From Watersipora subatra (lineage: Eukaryota; Bryozoa; Gymnolaemata; Cheilostomatida; Watersiporidae), in NCBI RefSeq assembly GCF_963576615.1, contig NC_088712.1, forward strand, positions 17,591,527-17,655,526: a stretch of DNA of 64,000 nucleotides, written 5' to 3'. Below the pieces are notes generated by a model, which had not been told where the DNA came from, did no database searches, and saw nothing but the letters and a program-made list of their open reading frames with translations. How positions within the stretch are numbered: position 1 is the first letter of the stretch; each line of letters begins with the position of its first letter. The translations under genes and the position numbers were made by a program. This document shows positions 24,440 to 37,447 of this stretch, piece by piece.

Positions 24440-25520
24440 AAAATCTCTAGTTTTACCTTCACTTCCTTTAATAGTGTACGGTAAGTATGGAAGCCAGTTA
24501 TGTCAGGTGTGACTCTGTCTGTAATTCATAGGTAAGTATAAGTGAACTTTAACTCAATAACTTCCTCTTATCGTAATGGTTGTAGTTATCAATACTTCAG
24601 CAGAGATAGGGCAACTCTAAAGATGTTGACCTTTTTATCAATGAAATATAATTTTCTGTTTTGCACAATTGTTTAATATTAACCCAAAAGCTATTTTATG
24701 AAAATGGTAAAATAGCAAAATTGCCATCATTTGAGGTTTGCTGTCAAGCTATTGCACAAAAAATCTTAACTAATGGAGTGGATGAGCAAGCAATAATTTC
24801 ATGAGCCTTGATTAATTGTAGTGATCAAACTGATACAAACCTTGACATATCTTACCTACCAATGCATCTTCAGCAACTAGTGTTACAACAATAACTCAAA
24901 CGTTGTGGTTGATAAAAAAATTATGTAGTAATCACAGTGTTTGAAGTACAAAGAACTTTATTTGAGCTATCTGCTATGTTGACAACAGCAATGATATATG
25001 AGTAATCATCAGTAGCATTTTTTTTCTATTCGTAGGGAACTACAAGATTTTTCAATCAAACAATTGCAAGAGAAGGCATTCCAGTCTTTTACCTCGAACG
25101 AAAGATATTGTAAAACATTTAAGTTAATAACAAATGAATAAATGATCAAAAAATGAAGGAGCGCTAACTTGAGGAAAGGAGCTGGCTAATACATACAGCT
25201 TGGTATTACTTTTATTATACTGACCAGTTGTTTTATAGAACCAACAAGCCGGTTTGTTTGCCTTAAATGATGGTGGTGATTAACTGGGTAAAATGTGTGT
25301 CGACTCCAAACTCCTTGCTAGATGAAACTTTCAAAGCCTCTCTGCTTTAAAAATAGCAGCTGTCAATAAATCCACGACAAGTCAAGAAAGCGCTGCCTCA
25401 AAAATGGTGGCATTGACTAAGGATAAAAGAACGGACTGTCTTACAAACCTGTAAGCTAGTGATTGAACAATATATCAAAATTTCTAGAGAGATTCAGTAA
25501 ATAGTATGCACTGCGCATTA
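24440..25520. repeat. Old duplication paired with 9,250-9,870
   Basis: Same order and orientation as the 9.3-kb copy but about 450 bp longer, so insertions or deletions have accumulated. No reading frame is shared. It ends just before the left outer boundary of the giant inverted repeat. Confidence 0.6.
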
Positions 25521-26062
25521 GGTAAAAGTAGTTTGATTATTAAATCAACTGCTATAATACTGGTTGCTAACAATGATACTGTAAAATTAATGGAAGACTA
25601 GCCATCAAATGTTTGAATTGTTGTAATTCTATGATGTAAAAATTTTTACAACTGTTCATCTGCCAAAGAAAGTATTTTAAATTTTTCTGTTTGTTAAATG
25701 ATGAAATGTACTCATGTTTTTAGTTATTGTGTTTGGTGAAATGTACTCATAAAATGTTTTAATGTGAAGTTCACTAAATCTTCACATGAAAATGCTATTA
25801 GAATAATTCTCTAATGTCAAATTTTAGTGTTATGATTTAGAAAATGCATTTCCTGGCTTGAGTAACTATTTACTTTCTGAGACTTTCCAATAAAATACTC
25901 AAAATCCAACAAAATAACACCAAACAAAAATAAATGGCAGTTTGGAACATACACAAGTAGCCTTAATGCCCATTTTCGTATTGTCAGTATTACGTTGAAC
26001 CCTTCAGCTGAGTTTAGGTTTTAAAAGTTTTAAAAAGGTTAACATTAGGTAATGTATTTATG

Positions 26063-26137
<75 letters not shown>

Positions 26138-26153
26138 TATACATGTATATATA
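26063..26153. repeat. (AT)n microsatellite
   Basis: About 90 bp of nearly pure alternating A/T. The mirror position in the right arm (52,526-52,545) has only a short remnant, so the array expanded in the left arm or contracted in the right. Confidence 0.97.
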
Positions 26154-26241
26154 CAGCAACTTTAAAAACTCATAACAATTCTAAACAATCTCTACTATCT
26201 ATTACTCATAAAAGTATAAAACAACTACTATATTCCAATCA

Positions 26242-26706
26242 TCAAAGCGAAACGTAGTTGTAGTGAAAAAGATTGTCGTGTTTATTAATTGCAAAAGATT
26301 TTAAAATATATGCCACAGATTTTGTTGTGGCAGACATATGACTTAAACCTTTTGCAAAATAGAAACTAGCTACTTTGCTGGTCATAAAAGCACATGTATT
26401 TGTAACCGAGATGAATAAATAAAATAAATCTAGAACAAAAACAAAATGTTTACAAAAGTTGTTTGTTAGTATAAACCCAAGGTAGTCATCTAATTTATCA
26501 CTTTCTTTATTTTTCGCTAAGTTCTTTTCGACAAGAACATTTATTAAGCGCCAATAAATTTCATTTACTAGTAGATGCATATAGATGAAATTGAACTCAC
26601 AACATAGATATATTTGTGTGAATAATTTTACTAAAATCTGCACTAATAGTCTATACCAGTTACAAGTTAAACAAACCAAAACAAACTGCAAGTCAAAAGT
26701 CAACAA
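26242..26706 (-). other. 154-codon open frame, probably not a gene
   Basis: The longest frame of this part of the arm, hydrophobic and rich in Leu, Phe, Tyr and Asn, as expected from AT-rich DNA. The inverted partner region (about 51,900-52,375) is clearly homologous but carries indels and in-frame stops, so the frame is not conserved. No domain was recognised. Recorded because of its length only. Confidence 0.2.
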
Positions 26707-27325
26707 TTGGCTGCAAACTGATTAGATTTCAAAGTTATTGTTTACCGAACCTCATGCAACTTCTTTCAGTTGGAGTTTTGGTGGATTAGCTTCAAATATG
26801 TTATACTTGCTAGTAGTCAGTAGCAGTGATGTATGCAAAGCATTGCGCTGTGGCTTTCTGTCATGATGCAATGTAATTAGCAGTGTTGGTCAAAAAAGCA
26901 AAAAAGATATTTCAGAATATGACTGAAGGTGATTATCAAAGCAGGCACCTACTATTATAATAAAGGTATAAAATTTAAAAAACCTACAAATTTACAATAA
27001 AGGAAGACTTAACAGTGCAACAGAGCAGTACTACCATAGTTTTGGTGAGGTCTTGAACACACGTTTATAAAAAGCTAGCAAAGCAATATTTTCATACAGT
27101 TTTGCAACACATACATTCTTTCATGGTTAAAAATATTAGTGCAAGATAGTATAAACCTTTACAGTTATCCACTCCAACTCTGGTAGTAACACAGCTCTTT
27201 TATTTTCCAATAATAAAGATGGCAGCGGGCTCAGATCACCAAATATTAGGGGCTTAGAATAGGTGTTGTTTATCTCTGAAAATGTGTAGGCAAGTCTAGA
27301 GTTGAGCTTGAAGCATTACCATATA

Positions 27326-29126
27326 CCCTACAGGATGAAAATATTCGTTAGTTATAAAAATTTGCAATTTCGCGAACAGTAAATTTCGCGAATTATTAAA
27401 TTCCGTGAATAATTAGTTCTATTTTTAATCACAAGAGAGAACAGCTACTGCATCAAATTAAAAACTAGCTGCTAGGCTAGGTTTTAATATAAATACTAAA
27501 TGTAGTTGAGTTTCCAAACATTTTTAAAATCATTGCCTGGGCTTTGAGCTAACACCATTGCCAATGCATCACATTTCTTTACAAAATTATTCAAGGTTGT
27601 CACAAGATATGCAGAATGACGTCATCGCAAAAATAGCCGCTAGGCAGAAGTACTAAACATAGCCGAGTTCCAAAACTTCATCATCGCCGGGCTTCGAGTT
27701 TTATTGCCTTTGCATCAAACTTTACAAAATTATTCAAGGTTTTCACAAGTTATTCGGCATGGCTTCGCCATCGCAAAAAAATCTCTACTAATCTTTTTTC
27801 ATTGAAATCTACTCCATCAATCTTTAATACTGAAGTAAGGACGATCATGATTCTGATCTGGATATTATGGTATGTATTTGATTTGCAGTGCAGATACGTT
27901 TTTCCATAATTAACTACATTAGTTAATTCTTTTGTTTAAAAACTGATCGCTTTCATTAAATAGTTCAGCTATTGTTTTTGTATTTCCTTAACACTTATTA
28001 ATATTTCTTTTTTTGTGTTTACTGCAGATTGAGAATGAAACAACTTACTCCGATTACGGAAACTAGAAACAAGTAGTAATATTCATCAAGGTAGGAATAT
28101 TGGCAGAGAAGCAACCAGTCAACCTAAACCCCTTCATCGACAACAACTCTTTGATATCGCTGCAGCAAACATGATTAAATTATATATTTTATTTCATGTA
28201 TAGATATATTATAATTTACTACAAACTTAAGTGTACAAATAAAATATTTCAAATACAAATAAAATTTTACAAACGATGAATGGAGTAAATATAAACAGTT
28301 TAGTCTATATGGCGGTTGTCTAGCAATAAAATTAAACTGGTACTTTTGATAAGTGATTACTAGTGTGTAATGGTGCTCTCTGATTAGTTATTTTGGTAAT
28401 AGCAGCTCTATATCGCTGTCACTGTCTTGGGTAGATGTTAAAGGCGATTCTTTCGCTACTACATGGCTGGTAAGGAAGTTATCATCAGAACTCTCCTCGT
28501 GGCTTACTATTGCAAAGTTCTGCCGGTTGGCCAAAGATTTGTGCTCGTAAAGGCGTTTTTGTTCCTTTTCTTAAAACATATATATTCTTGTCGAAAGTAG
28601 CTGCGGTCACTTCTACCTCAATTTCCAGACCTTCCTGAATGATTGGTGATCTTCTAAGAATGACATATACCACCCTTGCAGTCATTGTGCTTGCGTGTAT
28701 GATGAAAAATCTCTCTCTCACACTAAAACAAATAATGAAGCGGTAAAGATGAAAAAAATAGATATTGCGTTTTGCCGAAGAACCAAAGAAGAATTCAACT
28801 AATTTAGTAAATGGTTTTAAAAAAACTCAATACTTACCACAAGTTGTTGGTTCATCAAAGGCCTCCAAATCTATGAATATTCGTGAAAACTTCTCAACGC
28901 AGCAAAAGATTTATAGCTTAGCACGATTGACCCGTAGTTGTAAGCTAAATAGAAAATGAAACCCGCGATGTGTGCATGCATAGGGTTAACTCTATTGCTA
29001 AACATAATAGAGTTAACTCTTCATAAAGAGTGACAGTTTTCAGCCGCGAATAAATTAATCCGCGAATATGCATGAAATGGCAGTTTTCGTGAAATTTAAC
29101 TCCGCGAATAAATTCATCCTGTAGGG
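27326..29126. mobile_element. 1.8-kb DNA transposon with CCCTACAGGATGAA ends, flanked by TA
   Basis: Left end CCCTACAGGATGAA at 27,326. Right end TTCATCCTGTAGGG finishing at 29,126. Subterminal 'ttcgcgaat'-type repeats lie inside both ends. TA borders both sides. The right palindrome arm has the empty site near 48,697: 'accatattatgtgtgtg' in left-arm orientation against 'accatata|...|tatgtgtgtg' here. A 130-180-bp segment containing 'tttacaaaattattcaaggtt' is duplicated in tandem (about 27,470-27,610 and 27,640-27,775). Two short open frames occur inside but neither resembles a transposase. The superfamily is uncertain: a TA target fits Tc1/mariner, and a 3-bp target cannot be excluded. Confidence 0.85.
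28485..28721 (-). CDS. Exon-like open frame inside the 1.8-kb TA element
   Basis: About 78 codons on the minus strand, preceded by an acceptor-like 'ttatttgttttag' (28,723-28,735). The translation has ordinary amino-acid composition (EIEVEVTAATFDKN; GKPRGEF-like end SKPRGEF) rather than AT-driven residues and stops at a TGA. A second frame (28,765-28,959, plus strand) lies beside it. No family was recognised. It could be part of an unknown element-encoded protein or a captured host exon. Being inside a transposon absent from the other arm, it is not part of the lectin unit. Confidence 0.3.
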   Translation of the reverse strand: MRERFFIIHASTMTARVVYVILRRSPIIQEGLEIEVEVTAATFDKNIYVLRKGTKTPLRAQIFGQPAELCNSKPRGEF

Positions 29127-32100
29127 TATGTGTGTGAGAAGGCAAATGCTCACATTTTGAAAAGCCATGTTAACCCTTACCACATTCACTAAAGTTTTAT
29201 TGTTTACCTATATTGGGAATACCTATACACACATTCTATATTTATTTATCTAAAAAATTTAATTCTGCTGTTGACTAAATGTAAAATTGCTGCATAGTTT
29301 ACAGACCAATATTGAGTTGATAAAACCTATTATCCTAGCATATTTCTGGAGTATATTACTGAAAATATTTAAAGTTGACAAACATTTCATAGGTTTACCA
29401 CAGAAGCTAATTCAATGAAGTTTAACATTATGAAATCATATTGCAGAATTATTAATCATGTTCTTCACCAAAGGTTCCACACTCACTGTAGAACATGAGC
29501 CTCCTCAGCATGCTGTCCATCCATGCTGCCCACATCCCCCACATTGAAGAAACTATTTAAGTATTTCCTCCACAAGGGCATAACCTCATGGGTTAAATCT
29601 AGAATGAACCACTTTTTCATTGATTGCATCAAAACGTATCTAACAATTGATATATTCATTACTATGTAAATCCTTTGGCAAATACTTTTTAGGTAAACAC
29701 AATGTCAACCAGATCATCAATATATTCTTGATTTTCCAAATATCAAGTCAATTCCATTTTAATGGTTGTATGACATAATCCCTCACTAATTGCGGAAAAG
29801 TGAAATGCTGGAACAGCTATCATAATATTTGGTTTCTAGCCCTGTCGGTAAATAAGTATGTGTACCAATCAGTAGCGAAAACAATTTTTTCAGGCAGGTA
29901 TGTATAATATGATGTTATTAATTTATAAATACATTTGATAGAACAAGAGAAAGCAATTTCAATGATTATAACAACTGACAAAGTCTTAGCCAATCTGATT
30001 CGGTTAAATTAAAAAATCTGCTGCAGTAACCAAGTAATCAATAATGTATAAATAAATTTACTGAAAGTGAAATGTATAAACAATATCAGTAGTCAATATA
30101 ACCACATTCCTTAGTATATTATTCTCTTTATTTAATCTTGCTTGTTACTGGCTAAATTACAAATATGACCATTTGCAGCTTGTTATAAAAACCTGCAGAT
30201 CTTTCGTCAAAATCATCACTGAAAACTTGAACAAGTACCAACAGCTTATTTAACGATTTTACTTAAGTACTACTATTATTATAGGGATGCACCTACAGAC
30301 CAGCTGTTAGAATAAGAGTCTCGTGGTTTTGCTTGATATATAATATACATGTATGTATATGAGCTAATACGTAACATGTATACTTGTTGGCTTTGACCTT
30401 GAAACTATGAATATATAACAAATCAGAACAAAGAAAGCAGCATTATAATTCTCAGGTAGTATGAACTATTTCTACCATAACCCCTTAGTGTATACTGTTG
30501 GTATTATACTATTATATTGTTAGTGTACCAAATGTAAAAATCAATAACCACCGACAGACCAGAAAGCTGCTAAAAGAATCAGGTTGTGTGCTACAATCAA
30601 AGGCAACCTTGAAGGTTGTTGGAAGTTGAAAGAATGAGATGACTAGAGGAGGAGACTGAACAAAAAATCAAAGCTCTGAATGTATATGTAGCTTCTATTA
30701 TTTATAAGATTGTTCCCAGGCAAACACTTGGTATTATACATCACGCTTCTGTTATGTTCTAAAATATATAACAATCAGTAGCCAATGGCTGACCAGCAAA
30801 ATGTGATACGAATATACATGTGTACAAAAGAAAATTGTTGTCTTACAAAACAATATTTTCAGCTAACTGCCTGTTATAAAACAATGATTGACTAATTATG
30901 TGTAATATATAATGCGTAGATCATATATTTTCAACCTAATGATGTTAAAGGGTACTTACTAAGTGGAATACTGAATATTATGTATATAACTTGGTCGATA
31001 CTTTTGAGGTAAAAATTGAACGCCAATTGAACTTCAATGGCTGAATGACATAATCCCGCTCTAATTAGGGAAAAGTGAAATGCTAGATCTGCTATCACAA
31101 TATTTGGTTTCCAGCTTAGTAGGTAATTAAATATTTGTACCAATCAGTAACAGAAACAGTTTTTTAGGCAAAGATGAATATAATCTTTAAATTTTCAAGC
31201 ACATTAGAATTAACAAAACAAAGCAATTTCTATGACAATCACAAACTACTAAGTCTCAGCTATCCAATCTGGTCAAATTAACAAACCTGCTACATTTACC
31301 AGGTAATAAATATTATATGAATAAATTAACTGAAAGGGAAATGTATAAATTATACCCATCGGCAATATCAGCACGTTCATTATTTTCTCTGTACAATCTT
31401 GCTTTTTATTGATTAGGTCGATTTTCTGTTTTGCTCATCACCAGAAGTAAAAAAGAAGAGATGGAGCGTGGAGTTCTTTTGGTTGTATGTAAGAGTATAT
31501 GTGTATTTATTACTGAGCAAGTAGCCAAAGGCTGTTGAGAGATCTAACATAGCAAGTATCGCATATCAAGATGTATTATGCTGTGGTAACAAAATTTTAC
31601 AGCATGATTCTAAAACACAAATTATAACCACTTGATGTAGATTTTATTTGGATTAGTTAATGACAAAGTCTAATTTGTGGAAAAAATGGGAAGATTTAGC
31701 TTTAGATTGTCCATACGTTAAAATAATTTTGATTTTATTGTTTCAAGATTATAATTGACAACTTGATTATTTAAAACACTGGACTTCAATCTAAAATGCT
31801 CTAAGTCATGCAAAAGCTTGATCATGCATTTATATTTGCAAAACAGATTGACATAATGGGTATACATGCATGTAAAGATGCTAAATTTGAATGTTATAAG
31901 TGGCATCAATAATGAAAAAAAGGCGGTTAAGAAACTATCGATTTCGCTTCTCTAGAATTTTTTCTCAACATTCTAACCGCGTTGAAGTTTAATTGATATT
32001 AACCATGGAGCATTTTGGCAGTGAGATAACCTTGGGCATAAAAAACAGCCTCAATGGATAACAAATGGCAATATTTCTGACAAAATCTGAAAGTTTTTGG

Positions 32101-32515
32101 CAAGTTCATTTTTAACACGAAATAAATGAAATGTTTGATCTACAAAAATGCAAAGCAAAATTTTTTGACCTAAAAGTGTAAGTTTTAATTTAATAAACTT
32201 TCCATAAACTACGTAAAGGATGTTTTGCATTCTTCTCTAACTTTTATCACCTAAACACGGTTGTTAGTTTCCAGCCTCTACTAAAAATTATGAGTAAGTT
32301 AGATCATACTATTTTAAAATGGGCTGTAAAAAACTTGAAATACTCAAATTAAAATTTAAAACTTTAAATGATCAAAGTTAAGTTTTTAATTTCGAAGCAA
32401 ACAGCTAATAAAAATATTTAATAAAAAGTACATATATGTTTCAGGATTAATTGTCTCTATAAATTATCAAAGTTAGTAAGCATTCTGATTCTGAAAAATA
32501 TTAAATAAAATATCT

Positions 32516-33252
32516 ATGTTTCTTTTAGGTGTTTTAACAATGGCTGTGTGTTGGTCAGTTGTGACAAGGCCCAATGTCTGCTAAAATAACATAAAATGAC
32601 CCTAGCAGAGCCTATGTCAGCTACTTACGCAACCAAAAACACAAGAAGCAAAATGGAATGAGGAGTCTTTTGTACAAACACTCCAGGCTGTCAAGTCTTT
32701 GTTTACTCTAAACATAGTCATAGCTGTGAATTCTTGAACATCTCTGAAATTGGTTTCTGGCCAGGCATCAACACAACTCATATTGTTGAGGCATATGTTC
32801 TGACTCGCACTGACACGCTGCTTGCACGATGTATTTCTCTTGCGAGACTTGCCTTGTCTTTTTGCCTTTGTAGGTGTTCATTTTTATTTTGACCTATGAT
32901 GCATACTCTGGTGCAGTGAACTACTTGAATTAAAGCTGTGAATTTTTTAAGCTGATCAAAAAATAACAGAATATGAATCATTTAGAATTAGCTCGAAAGA
33001 TTAGTTATCTTATACACTTATTCGACATGCAAAAACATTTATTCTAACAAATATTTAAAAAAATGTGATCATATTTTCCTCATTTCCGCTATCAAAAATT
33101 CAACAAATTATATTTTGATACACTACAAGCATAAAAAAAACATAATTTTTTGTTTTTACGAGTATGCATCAGACATAAAAGTTGTCTCTAACTTTCATTT
33201 GAAAAAATGTAGTTTGGGAGAGTTGTCCTTGTTCTCTTTTGTTGATACAAAA
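32516..33252 (+). pseudogene. Extra lectin exon 1 plus intron segment, copy B (dead)
   Basis: Exon 1 runs 32,516-32,830 and starts with a signal-like MFLLGVLTMAVCW. It shares copy A's one-base deletion and has a further TGA where the gene encodes Gly (GGA to TGA). It is followed by A-type intron-1 sequence up to about 33,252, where it jumps directly into exon 1 of copy C. No exon 2 or 3 belongs to it. The block is absent from the right arm, where exon 1 of the intact gene joins its own upstream sequence directly. It is therefore an extra copy in the left arm, most similar to copy A 15.7 kb away. Confidence 0.88.
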
Positions 33253-33269
33253 ATATTTGTGTTGTAACA

Positions 33270-35097
33270 ATGGCTGTATGTTGGTCAGTTTTGACAAAAG
33301 CACAGTGTATGCCAAGATACTACAAAATGGCTTTGTCAGAGCCTATGCCGGCTGCTTATGCAACCACTAACGCAAGAAGCCAGATACAATGTAGAGTCTT
33401 TTGTACAAACACTCCAGATAGTAATGTCTTTGTCTTCTCTAAACATAGTCACACCTGCCAATTTTTGAATATTTCATAAATTGTTTCATGGCCAGACATA
33501 AACACAACTCTTATTGTGGAGGCATATGTTCTGCCTCACACTGACACATTGCTTGCGCGAGGTATTTTTTTTATGAGACCTGCCTTGTCTTCTTGCCTTT
33601 TTAGGTGTTCATTTATAATTTGTCTCATGGTGCATTTTTTGCGCAGTGAACTACTTGAATTGAAGCTGGGAATTATTTAAGCTGATCCAAAATTTATAGA
33701 ATCTCATTAATTTACTTTAATCTGGAAGAGTATTTAGCTTATACACTTATTTGGTATGAAAAACATTTGTTTGTTTTGACAAAGATTAAGAACCAAAAGT
33801 ACTTTTATATTTTCATCATTTCTGCTATCAGAGTTTCAACAAATTTTATTTCAATATACCACAAGCAGAAAAGTGAATACTAATAACTTTTTGCTGTCAC
33901 TGGTATGCAACAGACATAGTAATTTTCGCAAACTTTCATCGGAAATAATGCAATTAGGGAAAGTTGTCCTTGTTTTCTTTTGTTGATACAAATATATTAG
34001 ACTGATACTTACATACAGGTAAACCTGTTGAGTCGACAATTGCTATTTCACCAGATCACACTGCTGATAAGGCAGTGGATGGATGGTATTCAGATGGTAG
34101 CTCTATGGTAGCTACAAAAAAGCCAGCTGAATCCCTGGTGGAGAGTTGACTTAAAGCGTAAGTGTATCCAAGCTGTAAATATTCTCAATCGAGGTAAATA
34201 TTAGTCGAACCCAAAAAACCTTGTCACACTCTTACATACACAACGATGCATGTAATTTACTGATAATAAACAAAACAGAGTTCTTAAGGCTCAACTGCTT
34301 TAAAGTTTTTTCATATTTTTAAAACTCCGAAACCGTGATAAGTGAATGCTATTAAAATCTTTTACTGTATTCAAGCATTAAGCATTGTCAATTGCTGTAC
34401 AGTACATTGTACAGTTTTATAAATTTAACTAAAAAAGCTATTCACTTAGTATCATTTTTAACATCTGTTACTTTTTTTTACAAAACACATGCTAAACTTT
34501 CTAAAGCACAACTGTTGTCAAATTCTTATGAAGTTTGAAAACATTTTTTCATTTACTAAAGTAAATTGATCATCTACCGGCACTGTGCATGTATTTCTTT
34601 GTGACTAAATTTTCTTATATTTTGTTGGGCAACCAGTTTTACATTCTGTGACATTGAGTATAATAATATACCAAAAATGTTGTAGATAGATCAGGTACAC
34701 CTGTACAGAACATACAGAAGTAATTGCTTAAAACTAGTATGGTTGGATTTACAAGAAAATTGTTGGTTTTTGGTGGCTTTTAAATTGGTCGATCTGTAGT
34801 TTGTTTTTTTTTCTTTATATAAAACAGACTGCAATGTTATTACTTTTTGCAGCTACCTACTACAACTGAACGAAAGATTTACTGATAACAGCTGCAGAGG
34901 AAGTTTCTGAGCTACTCTACACATCTGATGATGATGACAACCTCTGTGGACGACATGACGGCATCTTAAACCAGTACTACACTCTGATTAAATGCGCTTC
35001 AGTGGTTGCAGGGAGATTTTTACAGGTTCAATTAAACGGAACAGGTGTACTCAACCTCTACGAGGTTGAACTTCATGGGTTTTACAATGTACCATAG
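33270..35097 (+). pseudogene. PAN/Apple + F-type-lectin-like gene, copy C (dead)
   Basis: Exon 1 33,270-33,561, exon 2 34,019-34,193, exon 3 34,853-35,097, all with GT-AG borders. It is the mirror partner of the intact gene at 43,359-45,251. Lesions: GAA to TAA in exon 1 after FLNIS; one extra base in exon 2 after VAT, closing the frame within the NPWWRVDL region; CGA to TGA five codons into exon 3. The upstream half of the signal peptide (MFFLGVV-type) has been replaced by the B-block intron sequence, so even the start is impaired. Intron positions and exon 3 length (245 bp) equal those of the intact copy. Confidence 0.92.
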
Positions 35098-36519
35098 ACA
35101 CCGTCATGAAACTTATCCCAAAATAGGTATTTTATAAATTAGTAAAAGAAAGTTTACCAGTCACCAATTTAATTATTACTTTTAAAATAAAGTTTTTTGG
35201 TAGCTTTTTGGTTTAAGATCAAGGCTGGAAAATTGTAAAGACATGTGAAGCAAATTTATGATGAGTATCTTTCACAACTAATAAAATAGAGGTAAGTGGT
35301 TTGAGCATGGAAAAGCTGCTTTCTCAAAATATCTCTCTTGCAAAATCCTTCGATATAATTAGTATTATATCAAGTGATTTTACACCTTATATTTTACATC
35401 TTCCATGTAAAATATAGAAAATACAAACAATTGTTTTATTATACTTATTAGAATTAATATTGCTCTCAGTAGCTTTTATATTTAGCATTATGTGAAAACA
35501 GTTTGTAGTGAAGTTACTTCTGTAGAAAATAAGGTTTGGTAAGATTCTTTGTTGACTGATACTAATACAATTTGAAAATGTAGTAGTTGTGTTTGCATTT
35601 AGGTTATTGAAAATTTAGCACAGTATTTACACAGCAGTTACACAGTTTAGCAATGTGTATTAACAATTTGTATTAACCTTATGTATTAGGCCTAGCAAAA
35701 ATATTTAGCAGAGATTATTAAAGTTTTATTTGTGTATTTTTTATCTAGTTTTACTGTATTGGATATTGTTTCCAGATTTTTTTGTGTAAAATAACTTACT
35801 AGCCAAATATAAATTAAGCTGTTTTTTCACTTCCACATTATTTTTCACTTGTACCTCACTTATTTGATGAGAAGAATGTGTAGTTTCAACGTTTAACCAC
35901 ACAAAGAAAGCAGGGACCAGCACAATATAATTACGTTCTATCCAAGTAATTCAAAAGCAGCTGCTATCAAAGTATTGTTTCAAAAATGCCTGTCATTGCG
36001 TCAAACGAGCATCACCAACAAATAAAATATTGCAAAATAAGATGAGGTTATAAGATGTTTTTACCAAGTTGAAGAGCAACAAAATTCACTTTTCAGGCAA
36101 ATTATAGACTTTGATTATCAAGCTATATGTATGTCTTAGCATTCCCTATTTTCTTCAAGACTGCAACAAATTGATGTTTGTGTCATAACATTCTGTTTTT
36201 GTGTTTACACTCTATGTCTGTCCAAAGTCTTTGTTATGACTCTCAGTTTCTGTCTTCACTCTTTGTTGTCTTTACACTGTTTATTTAAAAACAATATGTT
36301 TTTGATTGGAATCTGAATGACTATCAAAAAACACAAATTTCTCTTTTTTATTTAATCAAATGCAGAAAAAAATAGAGAGTTTCTGGCACAAGCAAATATT
36401 TCTGCAGAATTTAAAATGATATCCTTCTTAGTCACTAATTCTTGTGTCTATCAAATTTATGCAAAACAGTGTTGTACATGTAGATTATCTATGACATAGG
36501 TTAACTACTCAGATGTAGT

Positions 36520-36790
36520 TGATTGCTCTGTCAGGGTCTCTTCTAGCTACCTTTAAAGCTCGTAACCCAAAAACTCTCATGTAATGTTGAATATTTTGCA
36601 CACAAAAAACTGTAAAGTGTAGTGTTCTTTACTCTAAATCCAATCACAGCCGTAAACTTGTGATTATCTCTAAAATGTATTGATCGTAACACTTCAATAC
36701 AACTCGTATTGTGAAAGAGTATGTTTGTAATCATTTTGACACACTGCTCGCATAAACTATGTGTCTTGTGGGGCACCTTGATACAAATAA
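36520..36790 (+). pseudogene. Strongly decayed lectin exon-1 relic G
   Basis: Spaced nucleotide matches to lectin exon 1 occur in order: the 'agtttctgg..aaa' region, 'tttactctaaa.c.a.tcacag', 'atctct', 'aacacaactc.tattgtg', and 'tgacacactgctcgca'. Frames are destroyed by several stops. It lies 1.4 kb downstream of copy C on the same strand. The antisense open frame of 77 residues here is a by-product. Its mirror is 41,690-41,960 and a third relative lies at 59,500-59,760. Confidence 0.7.
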
Positions 36791-37213
36791 TGTATAAGTT
36801 CTTTGTTAGAGTTTACTTCAAGCATTTCAAAATTAAACAGAAAAATTTTTAACAAAGAAAAAATCAATATTTAAACACTGGCTCATTGAACTAATTGATT
36901 TAAAACAATATATTTTTTTTCAGTAACTAGGAATCAATTAGAATGAACTTTTTCACCATTTTTTTTCAAAGAAAATAAATTGATAGTTTAGTGAGGATTG
37001 AAAGGGAGGCCTAGAAAAGCATCACATATTTAGAGAGCCACACTATCAAAAACTTTAATATTATTGTATTTTACTGTTTCCTTATCAGAGACGCGATAAA
37101 TTTCTTTTTCACAGAATGACCATTTTCACCAACTCTCATTAACAACAAAATAAATAAACTACCAAAAATAATTTTTCCTGCGTAAAACCTAAATTATTTT
37201 TAACGGGGCACAG

Positions 37214-37447
37214 TGTTGTATTATGGGATTTGTTAGGCTCAGGCTATATTGGTGTCTGAGCTCAAGGCAGTACAGGTGGTCTTGGTAATTACGGTGTGTG
37301 CAAAAAGCTGGATAAAGCTAGTGGGTAAAGCTAATAGATTAGCTAGTGTAAGGCAGTATAGGGGAAGATATAAGGAAGTGTAACGAAAGACAGAGGCTCT
37401 TCTTCATCTTCACATCAGTACATGTGAGTACATTGATTTATACAACA
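37214..37447 (+). repeat. 5' LTR (234 bp)
   Basis: Bounded by the 7-bp inverted repeat TGTTGTA/TACAACA and homologous over its whole length to 40,449-40,703. The sequence after it (tagcgcagttgacaaagctc) contains no TGG start of a conventional tRNA primer-binding site, which is unusual. Confidence 0.95.

Noticed and set aside
26060..26257. Ile/Tyr repeat peptide at the (AT)n array
   Set aside because: Simple-sequence translation only.
26242..26706. 154-residue hydrophobic protein gene
   Set aside because: The homologous stretch in the other arm has stops and indels, and composition is what AT-rich DNA gives by chance.
36543..36776. Small protein conserved in both arms (77 and 66 residues at 36,543 and 41,695)
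   Set aside because: It is the antisense of decayed lectin exon-1 relics. Conservation follows from shared duplication, and the third copy at 59.5 kb does not keep the frame.
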